Assembly (NCBI GenBank): GCA_028386065.3
Contig: JAKUCV010003057.1
Coordinates: forward strand, 54,247 to 118,246
Reading direction: 5' to 3'
Length of the DNA stretch: 64,000 nucleotides
DNA from: Turnera subulata
Lineage: Eukaryota; Streptophyta; Magnoliopsida; Malpighiales; Passifloraceae
Shown: in pieces, positions 32,564-44,135 of the stretch
Layout of the letters: every line of letters begins with the position of its first letter
How positions within the stretch are numbered: position 1 is the stretch's first letter
Notes under the pieces: model-generated
The model's input: only the letters and a program-made list of their open reading frames with translations
The model's database searches: none
What the model was told of the DNA's origin: nothing
Program-made: the position numbers and the translations under genes

Positions 32564-33918
32564 GCTAAACTTTCTTCCGTACAGTTATGTTGTATTGCAA
32601 AACTTTGCGCGACAAGAGAATGCGTAGCACCAGGAACAATCAAAGTATATGCAGTACTACCAAAGACTGTAAAAGTACCTGCTATGACATCGACATTCTC
32701 TGGATCCTCATCAGCGATGATCACAAATGCTCTCGGCACTGCTGCACTCTGATTCATGGCTGACTGGGTTCTAGCAGGAACAACTCCACGTCCTCGGCCT
32801 CGGCCAACTCTGGAACCACTAGGAACACTGGCAACTGAAGCTTGTACTGTCTGAGTAGGTGTCGTACCTCCGGATCTTCCCAACTTGGGACAAGAATGTC
32901 GGTAGTGCCCAACTTCGTTACACTCATAGCACCTCACCTGAGACAGAGGAAGTCTTGGGCGAGTATTGCCAGACGTAGTCCCTCTAGACTGAGTCCAAGA
33001 ACTCCCTCGGTTGTAGGTGTTGTTCCATCTACGTCCCTGACTCACTGGCATAGATCGGCTCTGTCCATACCCTGATCGGTTAGCAGGTGTCTGAAACCTC
33101 TTATTCTGTCCCCCAGAACTCTGTGTAGCTTGTCTCTTGCGGATCTCCTGTTGCTCTCTTTCATTGCCCAGCCAGATAATCTCAGCTCTCAAGGCATCTG
33201 ATAGCATGTCCTGGTAAGTCTCATAAACCTTGCATCCCATGACTGTCTGGATGCCAGATCGAAGACCATCCCAAAAACGTCGGCATCTAGGCTCCTGAGT
33301 AGCTACAAACTCACTGGCGTAGATAGACAGGTGATTGATTTGGACCTCATACTCATTGACCGTCAGTTCTGCCCCTTGTTGTAATCCCAGAAACTCTCGT
33401 TTCACCTGGTCCTGGTACGCCTCATAAACAAACTTCCTTCGGAACATACTCATGAACTGATTCCATGGCATGGTGATAGAAGTCAGCAAATCTCTGGTTG
33501 CAGACTCCCACCAATCAACGGCAACTCCTCTGAACATAGCAGTGGCATATCTGGTCCACTTGTCATTCCTGCATGTCAGTTTCAGCATAACCCGGTTTAT
33601 TTGTCTGAGCCATTGATCAACATCCTGTGGTGTAGTAACACCGGTGAAAATCTCTGCCCCAAGCTTTTCCAGCTTTCTATACACTGGATCCTCAACAGGT
33701 CCCTGATTTTCCTGTTCTCGAGCTTCCAGAGCATCGATACGAGCATCTCTGGCATCTTGCCTTTGCAGAATCAGGGTTACCACGTTTAGCATCTGCGTAC
33801 GGTCTCCCAAAGGAACATTCGAAGGGTGTTCCGGACCTCCCGCAACTTGTTGATCCACCGATACCTGATCGTCATCTAGGTGACCTCCAGCATGCTGATT
33901 CCCTCTAACCGGATCCAT
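32530..33918 (-). pseudogene. Gypsy gag and start of protease, ending at a frameshift
   Basis: From ATG at 33,918 (MDPVRGNQ) the frame has the retrotransposon gag domain (GVAVDWWESATRDLL, MSMFRRKFVYEAYQDQVKRE). A zinc knuckle follows, CYECNEVGHYRHSC (CX2CX4HX4C). In the protease start, the catalytic Asp-Ser-Gly is replaced: LIVPGATHSLV stands where gypsy proteases have LIDSGATHS. A one-base frameshift near 32,590 then shifts the sequence into the 32,563 frame. The gag part itself reads through and could be translated. Confidence 0.93.
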
Positions 33919-34036
33919 TGGTCTTACCTGTATGAGAATGTATGTATGCCCATCATGACAGATCTTATGCACAAACAGGCAATAATGCAATCACAATTAC
34001 GTCCCTAATGACCTACTGCCTGCTCCGCTATCAAAG

Positions 34037-36771
34037 TGAAGCGCCCCGACCCGTATTTACTAGACATAGTAAACACGTGCCGAAACTATTCTTATTGATA
34101 GAACAAACAGTATATCTCACACGTATTTTTCAACAGCAAACCATATAATACAACCGTCACCCATTCTCGGGGACCATTATTCAAACCACACTCAAAGCTC
34201 AACAGCAGCAGTAGATAGTATTCAACAGCAACAAAGGTTGAGCAGCCTCAAATATTTATGACAAAAGAATCATCCATAAGGGCAAGTGAAACACAGTAAC
34301 ACAGCAACATATATAACACAGCAGCGGAAGACTTATATGCACATGTAGTGGAGGTATGGATCCGGATTCAGGTGGAGAAGAAAGCAGCAGCCATCGAACG
34401 TCGTACCTGAACTACGAAACATCTTAACCTACGGGATGAAACCCCGCAGGCGAGGGGTGAGTCCGAAGTGCTCACCGACCATGGATAAAGAGAGATATAC
34501 AGGCAACCATAATACTGAAAAGAAAACACAGGCAAAACAATAGCACATCTCAAACAAGACTGAGCCATGACCAAAAGAATATTTATTATTATTACCAATT
34601 TTATCTTCCGGGCCCCGTCACTGGACAAGCTAGGGTCGTACCAGGTTATCAATTAATTCCAGATGCCAAGTCAAAGAACACAACCAAACCAAGACCACGT
34701 CCCCAAAATATCAAACCATACCGGGTTCAACAACCCAAAATAACCATACCGGGTTCAACAACCCAACCAAACCGGGATAAACATCCCCAAACCAAGTAAC
34801 CGACCATAGCATCCCAAAATTAATTTTCAAACCATCGGGTCGTACCACTACTTTCCACGTGACAGTTAAATCATCATCTCAAATTCACTTTCCAATTTCC
34901 ATTTCCAATATCCATTATCCTTTTTCCAATTATTCATAATCAACAGTCCAACATCAATCTCAACACAATATCCAAAGATTCAACAACACAGTCCAACAAC
35001 AACAATGATAACCATAGCAGTCAAATAGCCAACAATCAACATCTCAGCAGTTCAATCAAACAACAAAGCACACAAAGTATTACAGGCAACATATCAAGGG
35101 TTATCCATCCTCACCTTAGCCGATTATCAATTATGGAAATGTCCAACAGATTCCAAGTCCGGTTCCTCAGGCAACTGCTCGTTATCAACTCCTATATCAA
35201 ACAAATAATATGCACACATAAGGTGATATGCAAATGCCATGCTGATACTGTATGCCGTAAAATAAATATTGACTCACCTCGGTTACCGCCTCGGGTTATT
35301 TCTCCATTATCATTATTATTCACCATTTATTATCCATGTGTCAAAATACCATACTATACTTATACCCGGATATTATTTTGGTACCATACTTTGATAATAC
35401 CCTTTCCATATTTATTTTCCATAAGTATGTACTTTCTAAAATATTTCCATTACTTATATTTTCCAAAATACTTTCATTATATATATATTTTTTTCCAAAT
35501 TAATTACCATGCTATAACTATCTTGCCATAAGTATATATATTTTTCCAAAATATTATTTCCCAAAATTATTTTCTAAAATTATAGTTTTTTTTTCAAATT
35601 TAATTCTCTTTTTATTTATTAAAATTGGACTGGGCCCAAGGTGTAAGCCTGGCCTGCTACATAAGCTCAAGCCCAGGCTCAAGTAGCAGCCCAAGCTCGG
35701 CCCACATAGCAAACCCAGCCAACCCATCAGACAAGCCCATGACGCACCAGCCCACATCTCGTGGCCCGGTCGGTGTAACGGGTCAACCCGACCCACATCA
35801 TGATCCATCCGGGTCGAAACCTCACAAACGGGTCTGCTCACCTCGGCGTTGCAGACGACAGCGGCGCGAGCGACACGGAACGGTGAGGTGACGACGGAGG
35901 CAGGACGACTGCGAGAAGGCGGCGACGGGCAGAGGAGACGCGAGGGAAGAGGCGCTCGGCTGCTGGGGGGTTCGTTGGTAGCAGCGGGCAGGGAGGACTC
36001 TGGCGGCTTGCTCGTCATCGGCGTGTAGCAGCGAGGAGGAGCGACGTCGGCTGGGTCCGATGGCGGCTGCGACGCGTCTGAAGGAAGAGGAGGAGGAGAA
36101 GGGTGGCGTCGGTGCGTGAGGTTACAGGTGGCGGCTCGGGTGGTGTGGGTGGTGGTCTCGGGTTCACGGGTTGGAGAAGAAGAGGGAGGTGGTGATGACG
36201 TGGCAATATCAGGTTGGGTTTAGTGCGCTTCTTTCTTTTTTTTTATTATTTTCTGGTTTGGTTTCCTTTACTGGTTTTTTTTTTTGCAAGGTAAGTACGG
36301 GAAAAGGAGCTAGGCAGTGAAGATGAAGGTGATGGTGGTGTGTGCACTGGGTAGGCAGGAGAGGCATAGCTATATAGGCAGTGCACAACACTGATAAATC
36401 ACGGGTGAGGTACTGGTTTCACAGGAAAGAGGCGGCTGAATAATTGAGCTCCTCAATTATGTGGTACTATGTTGCATGTGAAGTGTGACCCGCCTGGACC
36501 AGAAAATATCCAATATACCCCCTTACCTTTATTTCTGGTCCGATAACTCGAGGATAAACCCGGCTTTTCTGAAGATTCCTGGACCCAAAAAATACCAATT
36601 TTGGTCCGTAAAATCCGCAGAAAAATCCCGAATGTGGGACAAGGCTCGGTTTCAGAATCCAATGCTCGATTTACCACGAATTAATTACCCAAGATTAAAA
36701 TCGATGGTAAATTACTGTAAAATAACTTAAATAGTCCCGGTAAAAATGAAATTTTTACCTGGGCTGTTACA
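34037..36771 (-). repeat. 5' LTR of the gypsy element (2,735 bp)
   Basis: TG...CA termini. A CTATATAG box lies at 36,370-36,377 and a 5'-splice-like CGAGGTGAGC (minus) at 35,836-35,845. A GC-rich block (35,740-36,190) contains open frames that recur in the other LTRs and are not genes. TTGTC follows it directly. Confidence 0.95.
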
Positions 36772-36776
36772 TTGTC

Positions 36777-37149
36777 TTTTTTTTTTTTTAAAAAAAGCAT
36801 GCCATTATTTGCTAATTTGCTAATTCATCACAATTAAATTACCTTTTAGATTCCTAAAAAAATCTATATTTTGTAAATAATAAATATAGGTTTAATTCCT
36901 TTTCTTTTACATACTTTTTACCTGTTAAACTTCCAAAACTAACGACGCCATATTAAGGAAAATCCCTATCTAATTTCTCTCAACAATCCTTCTCCTTTTA
37001 AAAAAGTATGACAAGACATTTGTATAAATATTTAAAGGAAAAAACTATAAAAAAAGGATTAACCTACATTTACAAAACATAATTTTTTAGTAGCCCAAAA
37101 ATAACTCACGTGCCAACATTAATGGAGATATAATGGCATTTTTTAAAGG
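36777..37149. other. Spacer inside the split inverted-repeat element
   Basis: AT-rich, with no gene. It is the former central part between the two arms of the inverted repeat. Confidence 0.6.
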
Positions 37150-37275
37150 TGGAATGCTTTAATTGTGATGAAATAACAAATTAAATTGTTAAAATGTTCA
37201 AACAATAATTAGATGGCCAAATTGATACTCCATTAAAGTTAAAGTGTACAAAATGAAGTTTTGCCTTCCCTTAAT
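37150..37275 (-). repeat. Right arm of the long inverted repeat
   Basis: Reverse complement of 26,491-26,613. It includes GATGGCCAAATTGATACTCC. Confidence 0.85.
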
Positions 37276-37333
37276 AAACACTTGCTCTCACAATCTCGCA
37301 TATAAACCAACCTCACCCCGACACAAGTGAGGG

Positions 37334-37513
37334 ATTTAAAAGATATATGTGAACCGGTAGTTTTAGACCGTAATGAATATTTTTTTAGCGTAGAAATAGC
37401 AAATGTGATCACAATATTACTAAAACCCAGCACAGGTGCGAGATTTAAACGATATCTATGAACTGGTAATTTTAGACCGTATTGAATATTTTAACGTGGA
37501 AATTGCAAATGTG
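37334..37513 (+). repeat. Copies 2 and 3 of the GAACCGGTAATTTTAG unit
   Basis: Two tandem copies, about 110 bp apart, of the unit seen at 26,326-26,400. Both include a TTTTAGACCGTAnTGAATATTT core and end in GCAAATGTGATC. Confidence 0.8.
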
Positions 37514-37531
37514 ATCGCAATACTACCAAGA

Positions 37532-37663
37532 GATGATGTATGGAAGTAGTGATGTATTTCCCTACTTGAGGGCTACTGCCGATATAGTTAGAGGGTGGAT
37601 GATGTATGGAAGTAGTGAATGATGTATTTCCCTACTTGAGGGCTACTGCGGATATAGTTAGAA
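37532..37663 (+). repeat. 66-bp tandem duplication
   Basis: GATGATGTATGGAAGTAGTG starts at 37,532 and again at 37,598. Both copies run through CCCTACTTGAGGGCTACTGC and GATATAGTTAGA. The copies differ by four inserted bases and a few substitutions. CCCTACTTGAGGG is itself palindromic. Confidence 0.9.
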
Positions 37664-38003
37664 GGTCACAACGATTTTTAGTTTTTTTAGTGCTAAAGCC
37701 TTAAGAGTCAATATCATTAAAAAAAAAAAAACTAATAGCCATGCATATTCATAGTCTATGCACAAGCGGGTCACCAGGGCCATTGTGTTATGTCTATCGC
37801 GTTATTGGATGACAACTGAAGGAAGCCTCAAAGAACATGGTCGTGTGGGGTTTTTTTTTGGGTACATATGGTCGTGTGGGGTTGACGATAAGGAAGAGAT
37901 GTTACGCTTGTTTATCTTCTTTTTTTTTTTTTTTCCTCCTATAGGAAACACTTTTTTATCTTGGTGGAAGGCTAATAAAACGGAGAAATGCAAAATGAAT
38001 TGT
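37664..38003. other. Spacer ending in the copia target site
   Basis: No gene. The last five bases, ATTGT (37,999-38,003), are the left target duplication of the copia element. Confidence 0.6.
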
Positions 38004-38201
38004 TATTATAAATAATTGAATGATGTTATGAATAATTGTATGATATGCTCTGTAAATGAACAAGAAGGATGAGAAGAGGAGAAGGAGAAGGAGAGAAAGA
38101 GAGCAGCTGGTTCTTAATTTTTCATTGATTCTGTGTGTGTTATACACACTGAGCAGGTAGGTGATACAGTAATGATATCCACAAAAACGTGTTTTATAAC
38201 A
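38004..38201 (-). repeat. 3' LTR of copia element 1
   Basis: In plus orientation it starts TATTATAAATAATTGAATG, has a GGAGAAGGAGAAGGAGAG purine run and ends TTTTATAACA. Confidence 0.93.
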
Positions 38202-41200
38202 CTCCCCTTTGGATGTCATTGTGTAGTGGATAGAATACGCTTAGGGAGAACTGCCTCATTTAAAACCTTACCAAGAAAAACCCAGTGGGATAAAAACTTG
38301 GTGAAGGAAAAAAGAGTGCAGTGCGTATTCAACTCCCCCTCATCTTGGCCTCTTTTGATATCATGATGTCGTCGCATGCCAATCTTCTTTGTCAACCTTT
38401 GGTGACATTTGCAATGTAGACAGTATTTTCTTCATAATTTGTTGTTGGAGCATCTTCCTTGCTATCTTATCCATATGAATCTTGAGTATGTAGCATCATC
38501 GAACTTAGCAAGCGCAGTCTCGACTAGCTTTGTGTATAACAACAACTTCTACATTATTCGTAGCGTTTCGTGCTTGCCATGATACTTCAGGTATCTGCTT
38601 TTGCGCTTTATGTGGATCAAATAAATGACCTGCATCTACAAAACAAACTGTTTCTTCTTGGACTTACAAGGTTAAAATAATTATATGTCCATTATACCTC
38701 AAGATAATGGAGAGCTTCAGGCTTTATGAAAATTAGAGCATAGTGATATTTTGCTAACAAGTTTGTGGCAAAGCTTTAGGCTTTATATTGCTAGTAAAAT
38801 AAATTGCACTTTGATAGGGTACTTCTGGACCAATCAATTTCTTTATGAGATTTTTCATCTCAAAATATAGCACGGCATTCGGAAGCTTCTTCAGGAGTTC
38901 CAATGATATTTCAATCACAAAAATGGAAGTTCACATATAGATATGAATCATCAATATAATAAATTCATGCATGTACTTTATACTATACATACCCAAAATT
39001 AGTTTAAACCATGTAAAGATTAATTTAGCTTGATTTTGTATATTCCCAGGGATTAGTTGCTTCTAGCAACTTGAATCCTTCAGGGATTCTTACGCATATG
39101 TCATGAGTTATGGATCCGTAAAAAATAGGCTGTAATAGCATCCATTAGATGCATTTCTAATTCTTTTCATATTATGCCAGACCTATCAAAAATAATTGCA
39201 TCCACCACAAGGGAGTATATCTCCTCACAATTAATACCAGGTCGTTTGGGTAAAACCTTGTGCTAGAGAACGTGGTTTATATCTCCCTATTTATTTCCTT
39301 TTCTACACAAATACCCATTTTATGACCGACGAATTTTACACCATCTGGTATACGGACTACAGGTCCGAAAATTTCTTGCTTCTCAAGCGAGTCTAACACA
39401 GCCTTAATTATATCTCTCTATTTTGGCCAATCATTCTGCGCCTACATTTATCAACATATATAGGTTCATGATCCTCATTTTTTTTTCATAATATTTAGCG
39501 CTATATAAAACAAATATTCCGTCGACGGTTATTTCACGTCGGTTCCATCTCATTTCTGACATCGTATAATTAATCGAGATCTCATCATTTTCTATTTATT
39601 TCAGGTACTTGAGTTGCTTCTGGAACTTTATCATTTGTGTTAGAAACCTCTTCTGGAGGATTTTCGTCTTCTTGAGGACTTCTAATTTGAACCTCTACTG
39701 GAGGTCTTGTTATCTCACTGGGGCCATCTTTATCTGTTTGCTCCTTTTTCTCTATCAAGAATTTTTCTTTGGAACCGTGCATATTGTACGCTACTAGCTT
39801 ACTTTGGATTCATTTGCATATTTTAATTGTTCTTCAGGAACATTATTTCGGGTAGGAGCATTCGCAGCTGGTATGGTCACACTTTTCAAATAAATATGTC
39901 TGGCAATTGACTTATCAGATTTTGCAAATGAATCAACTTTTGAACTTCAGGTTCACACTAATTCGTTTGAGGATCAAAAATAGATATTGAATAACATTTT
40001 AATTATTTCTTGATCCAGCTGCTTATTTCATCCCCCTGATGTTGGGTAAACACTTTAAACAAATATGTCTCCATTCTCAAATTAATGGTTTCAACTACTT
40101 TGTAACTGATGGAGATTTTTACACCCAACATCTATTCCCTGCCTTCTTTAAAGGACCGGTTTTACTATGCTGTGGTGGAGCATTAAAAACTGTACAACCA
40201 ATGGTCCGAAGGTGGAAGATACTAGGTTCGTGACCATGAACCAATGGGGAGATCTTATGATCTTATGATACCTTATTGGCTTGATGCACATTTGATGCGT
40301 GTAAAATACCATGTTCTCAAACAGTAATATCTCTTTAGCAATGGTCCTGCAATCAATTGGAAATGTTCGCCCAGATCGATTTGGGTTTATTTCCAACAAT
40401 ATACATTATCCATTAAAGAGATATACCAGCATTATCAAGACATATGGTCTTACTAGATAATTAGGGATGTGTACCTGCAGTTGGCTTAATCATAATAAGC
40501 GCGCAACATGCCAACTTGCGTCTAATAAGTACACAATATACCATCTAGTCGATGCATCGATTTATAACAATAAAATTACCTAGATGGTTAACACGGCGGA
40601 TTTATTAGTCCGCGCATATATCCCTGAATTATTCCCAAACTTGCTGGTGATTCTAGGCCAACCTCATCTTAGGAAGGCCGAGCAATTAATTTTCGCAGCA
40701 AACAAACTCATGGACATTCATTGATTGTAAAAACTTCTGGTTTTTTCAATGAATTTCCAAATAAATTTTGTGCATCATTATTGACCTGGGATGGCCCAAC
40801 CGGTCATGCCACACAATAAGTCCATGTACCAACTTCAAGTTGGTGCCTACTTCAGGTTGCAATTTATGTGCCAGCTTCAGGCTGGATATAATAACTTAGG
40901 AAAATAATTTACTAATTTCTGACTGGTGCATAGAAGGTATAAATCATATATCTATCTGTCAACTTCTAGTTGGTCTCAGCTTCGGGCTGTGCAAACTGTG
41001 TATTTAAATATTTAAAATTGCTAGCTCCAGGCTAGTGCATTCCAGCTTCTGGCTGGATATGTTAAGTTTCAATTACTCAACTGCTAGCTTCAGGTTGCTA
41101 TACATGTGTCAATATTAGTCTTATTTCTGCCACTCATGTCGAAAAAGATCAGAATCATTGAGCAATAATTAAAGTAGTGGCAAACTTTTCCAAATGCAAA

Positions 41201-41240
41201 ACCTCGAAGATTGAAAAATTTTGGAGTTTACTGACAAATA

Positions 41241-42092
41241 ATGCTGAGTTTTAATTACCAAAAAATTTCCTGGATCTTTTCGAAGATAGAAAAAGGGTCC
41301 ACATTTGAAAAACTGACACCTAGCTGTCTAATCTCAGACTATAAGAAGGGGAGGCAGTTGAGACAGGAAGATGCAGAAAACTCAGAAAAACTCAACAAGA
41401 CAAGAAAAATGCCTTCCCCAGCTACTGTTTTCTTTGTTGAGGGTGCCTCTCTAGGAAGAAGAAATAGGTTAGCTTATAGCATGGTGAATGAGCAGCAAGA
41501 GGAATTACCGAATGTTCTGGCGAGAATTCCTCGTTTAGTGTTTGTTGATGAACTTTATTCATCTAGGTTCTTTGTAACTCCTATGGAAGAAACATTCTTC
41601 CTAGAGGACCAAAGCAATCTAAGGGCTTCCTTTTATGGCTCGGCTAACTCTATTATGTTTTTCATATCTAATAGACTGCAGGAATTTCAGCTAGAGCCTT
41701 CATGTCAAATTTTAAATCAAAGTAGTTATTATCAGGTTTCCATGATGGCTCGGAGCGTCCCAAGGGTGACTGGGTTACCACCTACATGGCCTAAGGTACG
41801 ACTTTTACTATGGAATTGCAGGGGTGTAGCAAGAAGATCTCAAGACTTTGTGCGTACCTTAAGGGATCTGAAGAATCAGTACAAGCCTAATATGGTACTG
41901 ATTACTGAGACTTTATGGCAAGCAGGAGAAAATCATGGTGTGATTCCACTTCGTTTTCCTCCAACGAATCGGTTTGAGATATCAGGAGAAAACAATATGG
42001 GTGGTATGTGGTTCTCCTGGAACGACAGTGTTAGGGTCAACATCAACAACGAGGCTCAGAGTTTTAGAGTCAATGTTGTACCCAACAGATAA
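41241..42092 (+). pseudogene. LINE (L1-type) fragment: ORF with the start of an endonuclease domain (283 codons)
   Basis: An uninterrupted plus-strand frame whose last third resembles the start of the plant L1 AP-like endonuclease. VRLLLWNCRGVARR carries the Asn of the first motif, VLITETLW the catalytic Glu, and NNMGGMWFSWNDSVRVNI the third conserved block. It stops after about 90 residues of a domain usually over 220 long, with no RT behind it. The first 190 residues have no family I recognise and could be the LINE 5' part or readthrough from host sequence. It lies opposite to copia element 1, inside it. Copia element 2 has no counterpart. Confidence 0.8.
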
Positions 42093-42322
42093 ATAATTAT
42101 TTCAACTTTTGTATGAGAACAATTCCTTTATGTGGATGTTCTCAAGTAATGGGTCCATTTTGCAATAATATGCATGTTTTCTTTTAGCTTTGCCATTATA
42201 ACCTCATTCACAGTCACATGCACAATTAATTATACTGTCATATTCGCTTCAGGGAATAGAGCAGAGTCAATTCGACGGGATCCATGATAATATCTTTTAT
42301 TATTGTAAGTGGGAGTTTCTGT

Positions 42323-42429
42323 ACTCTTCAAGAGTATTTGGTCTTCCAGAGCGTAAATATATGATCTTCTAGATCATAGAAAAACGTGCGTTCTTCAGGA
42401 ACATATTCAAACTTATGCTCTTCTGGAGC
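42323..42429 (+). repeat. Array of five short palindromes in copia element 1
   Basis: ACTCTTCAAGAGT, GTCTTCCAGAGC, GATCTTCTAGATC, GTTCTTCAGGAAC and GCTCTTCTGGAGC follow each other at about 25-bp spacing. Most are four-base or longer stems around a five-base TTCNN loop. Copia element 2 has a larger version at 52,902-53,169. Confidence 0.85.
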
Positions 42430-43177
42430 GTATAAATCTTTTTCTCATTTTTGAGATTGTACTATCACATTAGTCATGTGAAATAGTTGACATCCACACA
42501 GATAATTCTCCCCCTTGGATGTCAACTTGCATTGTCTTCAGGACAAATGCCTGAGCCATTATTCTAGAAACGATGATAAAATGTTGTAAAGTAAATAAAA
42601 TAAAATAAAATAGCACATAATAATAAAACTGAAACATAAAATAAAATTATTCAATATATACTGGCTTGCACCTTCAGGGTAAGCAAGATAATAACAGTAT
42701 CCATCTTCAGATGATCATACATTATCCATCTTCTTGATGGTTATACAATATCCACCTTCTGGTGGTTTATGTTTTTCTTCAATATTTCTTTAAAGGATCT
42801 GCAGGATCTTTTTGGTAGTAAGACATCCGGTCTTCGCCATATTTTGCTTTTATTTCCTCTGTTGTTGAGTCTTCCAGACTATTTGCATTTATATACATTT
42901 CAGATCCCATAACAAATTTCTTCCGGAAATTTTAACGGCTGCGAAAAAATAATCACATAATTCCAAAAAAATAAAAGACATAATAAAAATAAATAAACAT
43001 GGGCCTTTTATTGATTAGCCCAATTAAAAATAAATAACCGAAAGATAAATATGATGGGCCTTGTACGAGCCCAAGCAAAACGTAAATGAAATTAAAGCGA
43101 GAAATTAAATGCAATGGGCCCTTTAATAGCCCAATCGTAATTTAAAAAAAAAATATGAGAATATACTTACTTGATAG

Positions 43178-43285
43178 AAGGCGGCTTAGCCGGCCAACAA
43201 ATGAAACAAGGCGGCTTTGCCGGCCAACAAAGAGATAAGGCGGCTTAGCCGGCCAACAATTAGATAAGGCGGCTTTGCCGGCCAA
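43178..43285 (+). repeat. 29-bp tandem repeat, four copies
   Basis: Units share GGCGGCTTWGCCGGCC followed by AACAA. Each centre, GCCGGC against GCCGCC, can fold on itself. The array sits between the gag remnant and the GC-rich leader of copia element 1. Confidence 0.93.
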
Positions 43286-43299
43286 TATTGGATACTAAG

Positions 43300-44100
43300 T
43301 AAAGCATAATGATAGAGGGTATGTTTACTCTATAAATCTTTTAGCAATAATATATAATATATCATACTAATATCCGATTACTATTCCGGTATATATATTG
43401 ATAATATCATTTTCTTAAAAAAAATTTCATGATAATTATTTTTTTCTTTCTTTTCTCTCTTTTTCTCTTTTTTTTTCTTCTCTTCTTTTCTGTTTTTTTT
43501 ACGGATTGGGCCGTGAATAGTGCCGGCCCAGGTTTTTTTTTTTTAACCGGACCTGGCCTTGAATAGTATAGCCCAGGCCCAGCCCAAAATAAATTCCCAG
43601 GCCTTTGAATAGTGTAGCCCAAGTCCAAGGGCCTACAACCCATCAACCCGCGGGTCAAACCCGACCCATATGCAGACGGGTCGGACCCGTCGTCTTCTTC
43701 TTGTTGCAGAACCCGACCACAAAACGGGTCGCGACCCTACCACAACTCGGGTTTACTCACTTAGACGGCGGCGGCGGCGACGCAGTAGCGTGAGGATGGT
43801 GTCGCAAGCACGGCGACGGCAAGGCGACACGGGGGCGGCCGAAAACTTGGCGTGGCGTCATCGGCAGGTGGCGGAAAACGCGGGGAAGCAAGGTCCGTCG
43901 GGTCTTGGCCTTCTGCCGGCGCGTCCGGCAGCGAAAATGGCGGGAGAAGGTGGCAGCTAGGTCGCGACGGTACGGGGAAGGCGAGGCAAGCGGCGGTGGC
44001 ACGAGATGATGCTCGGAATGCCTCGGCATGAACAGTAGCAGAGGCTCGGTTGAAGATGATGCACCATTTTTCAGTTTTTTTTTTTCAGGACCGGATTCCT
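43300..44100 (-). other. Leader module of copia element 1, related to the gypsy LTR interior
   Basis: From the AT-rich side: an ACTATTCCGGTATATATATTGATAATA-like stretch split over 43,381-43,410, GGATTGGGCC at 43,503, AACCCGACCC and GACCCG motifs at 43,640-43,690, a splice-donor-like site (43,754-43,762, minus CTAAGTGAGT), then a GC-rich block. The same order occurs in the gypsy LTRs and in copia element 2. The minus- and plus-strand frames in the GC-rich block are not genes. Confidence 0.6.
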
Positions 44101-44135
44101 TCAAGCTCGGGTAGAGAACGTTCGTGTTGATAACG

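Larger units (their letters stand above)
26620..36771 (-). mobile_element. Complete but defective Ty3/gypsy chromovirus (Tekay/Del-like), 10,152 bp
   Basis: Two long LTRs (26,620-29,347 and 34,037-36,771) enclose gag, protease, RT, RNase H, integrase and a C-terminal chromodomain on the minus strand. This order is that of chromoviruses. TTGTC flanks both ends exactly (26,615-26,619 and 36,772-36,776). After the 5' LTR (34,036 downwards, minus) the sequence CTTTGATAGCGGAGC is a primer-site-like motif. Before the 3' LTR, AAGGTGGGTAGG is the polypurine tract (plus 29,348-29,359). A frameshift, several stops and an in-frame RT deletion mean it cannot move by itself. Confidence 0.96.

Noticed and set aside
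44119..44135. tRNA-like or tRNA-derived sequence at primer sites
   Set aside because: These are short primer-binding sites complementary to a tRNA end. No cloverleaf can be seen there, and I saw no tRNA gene elsewhere in the window.
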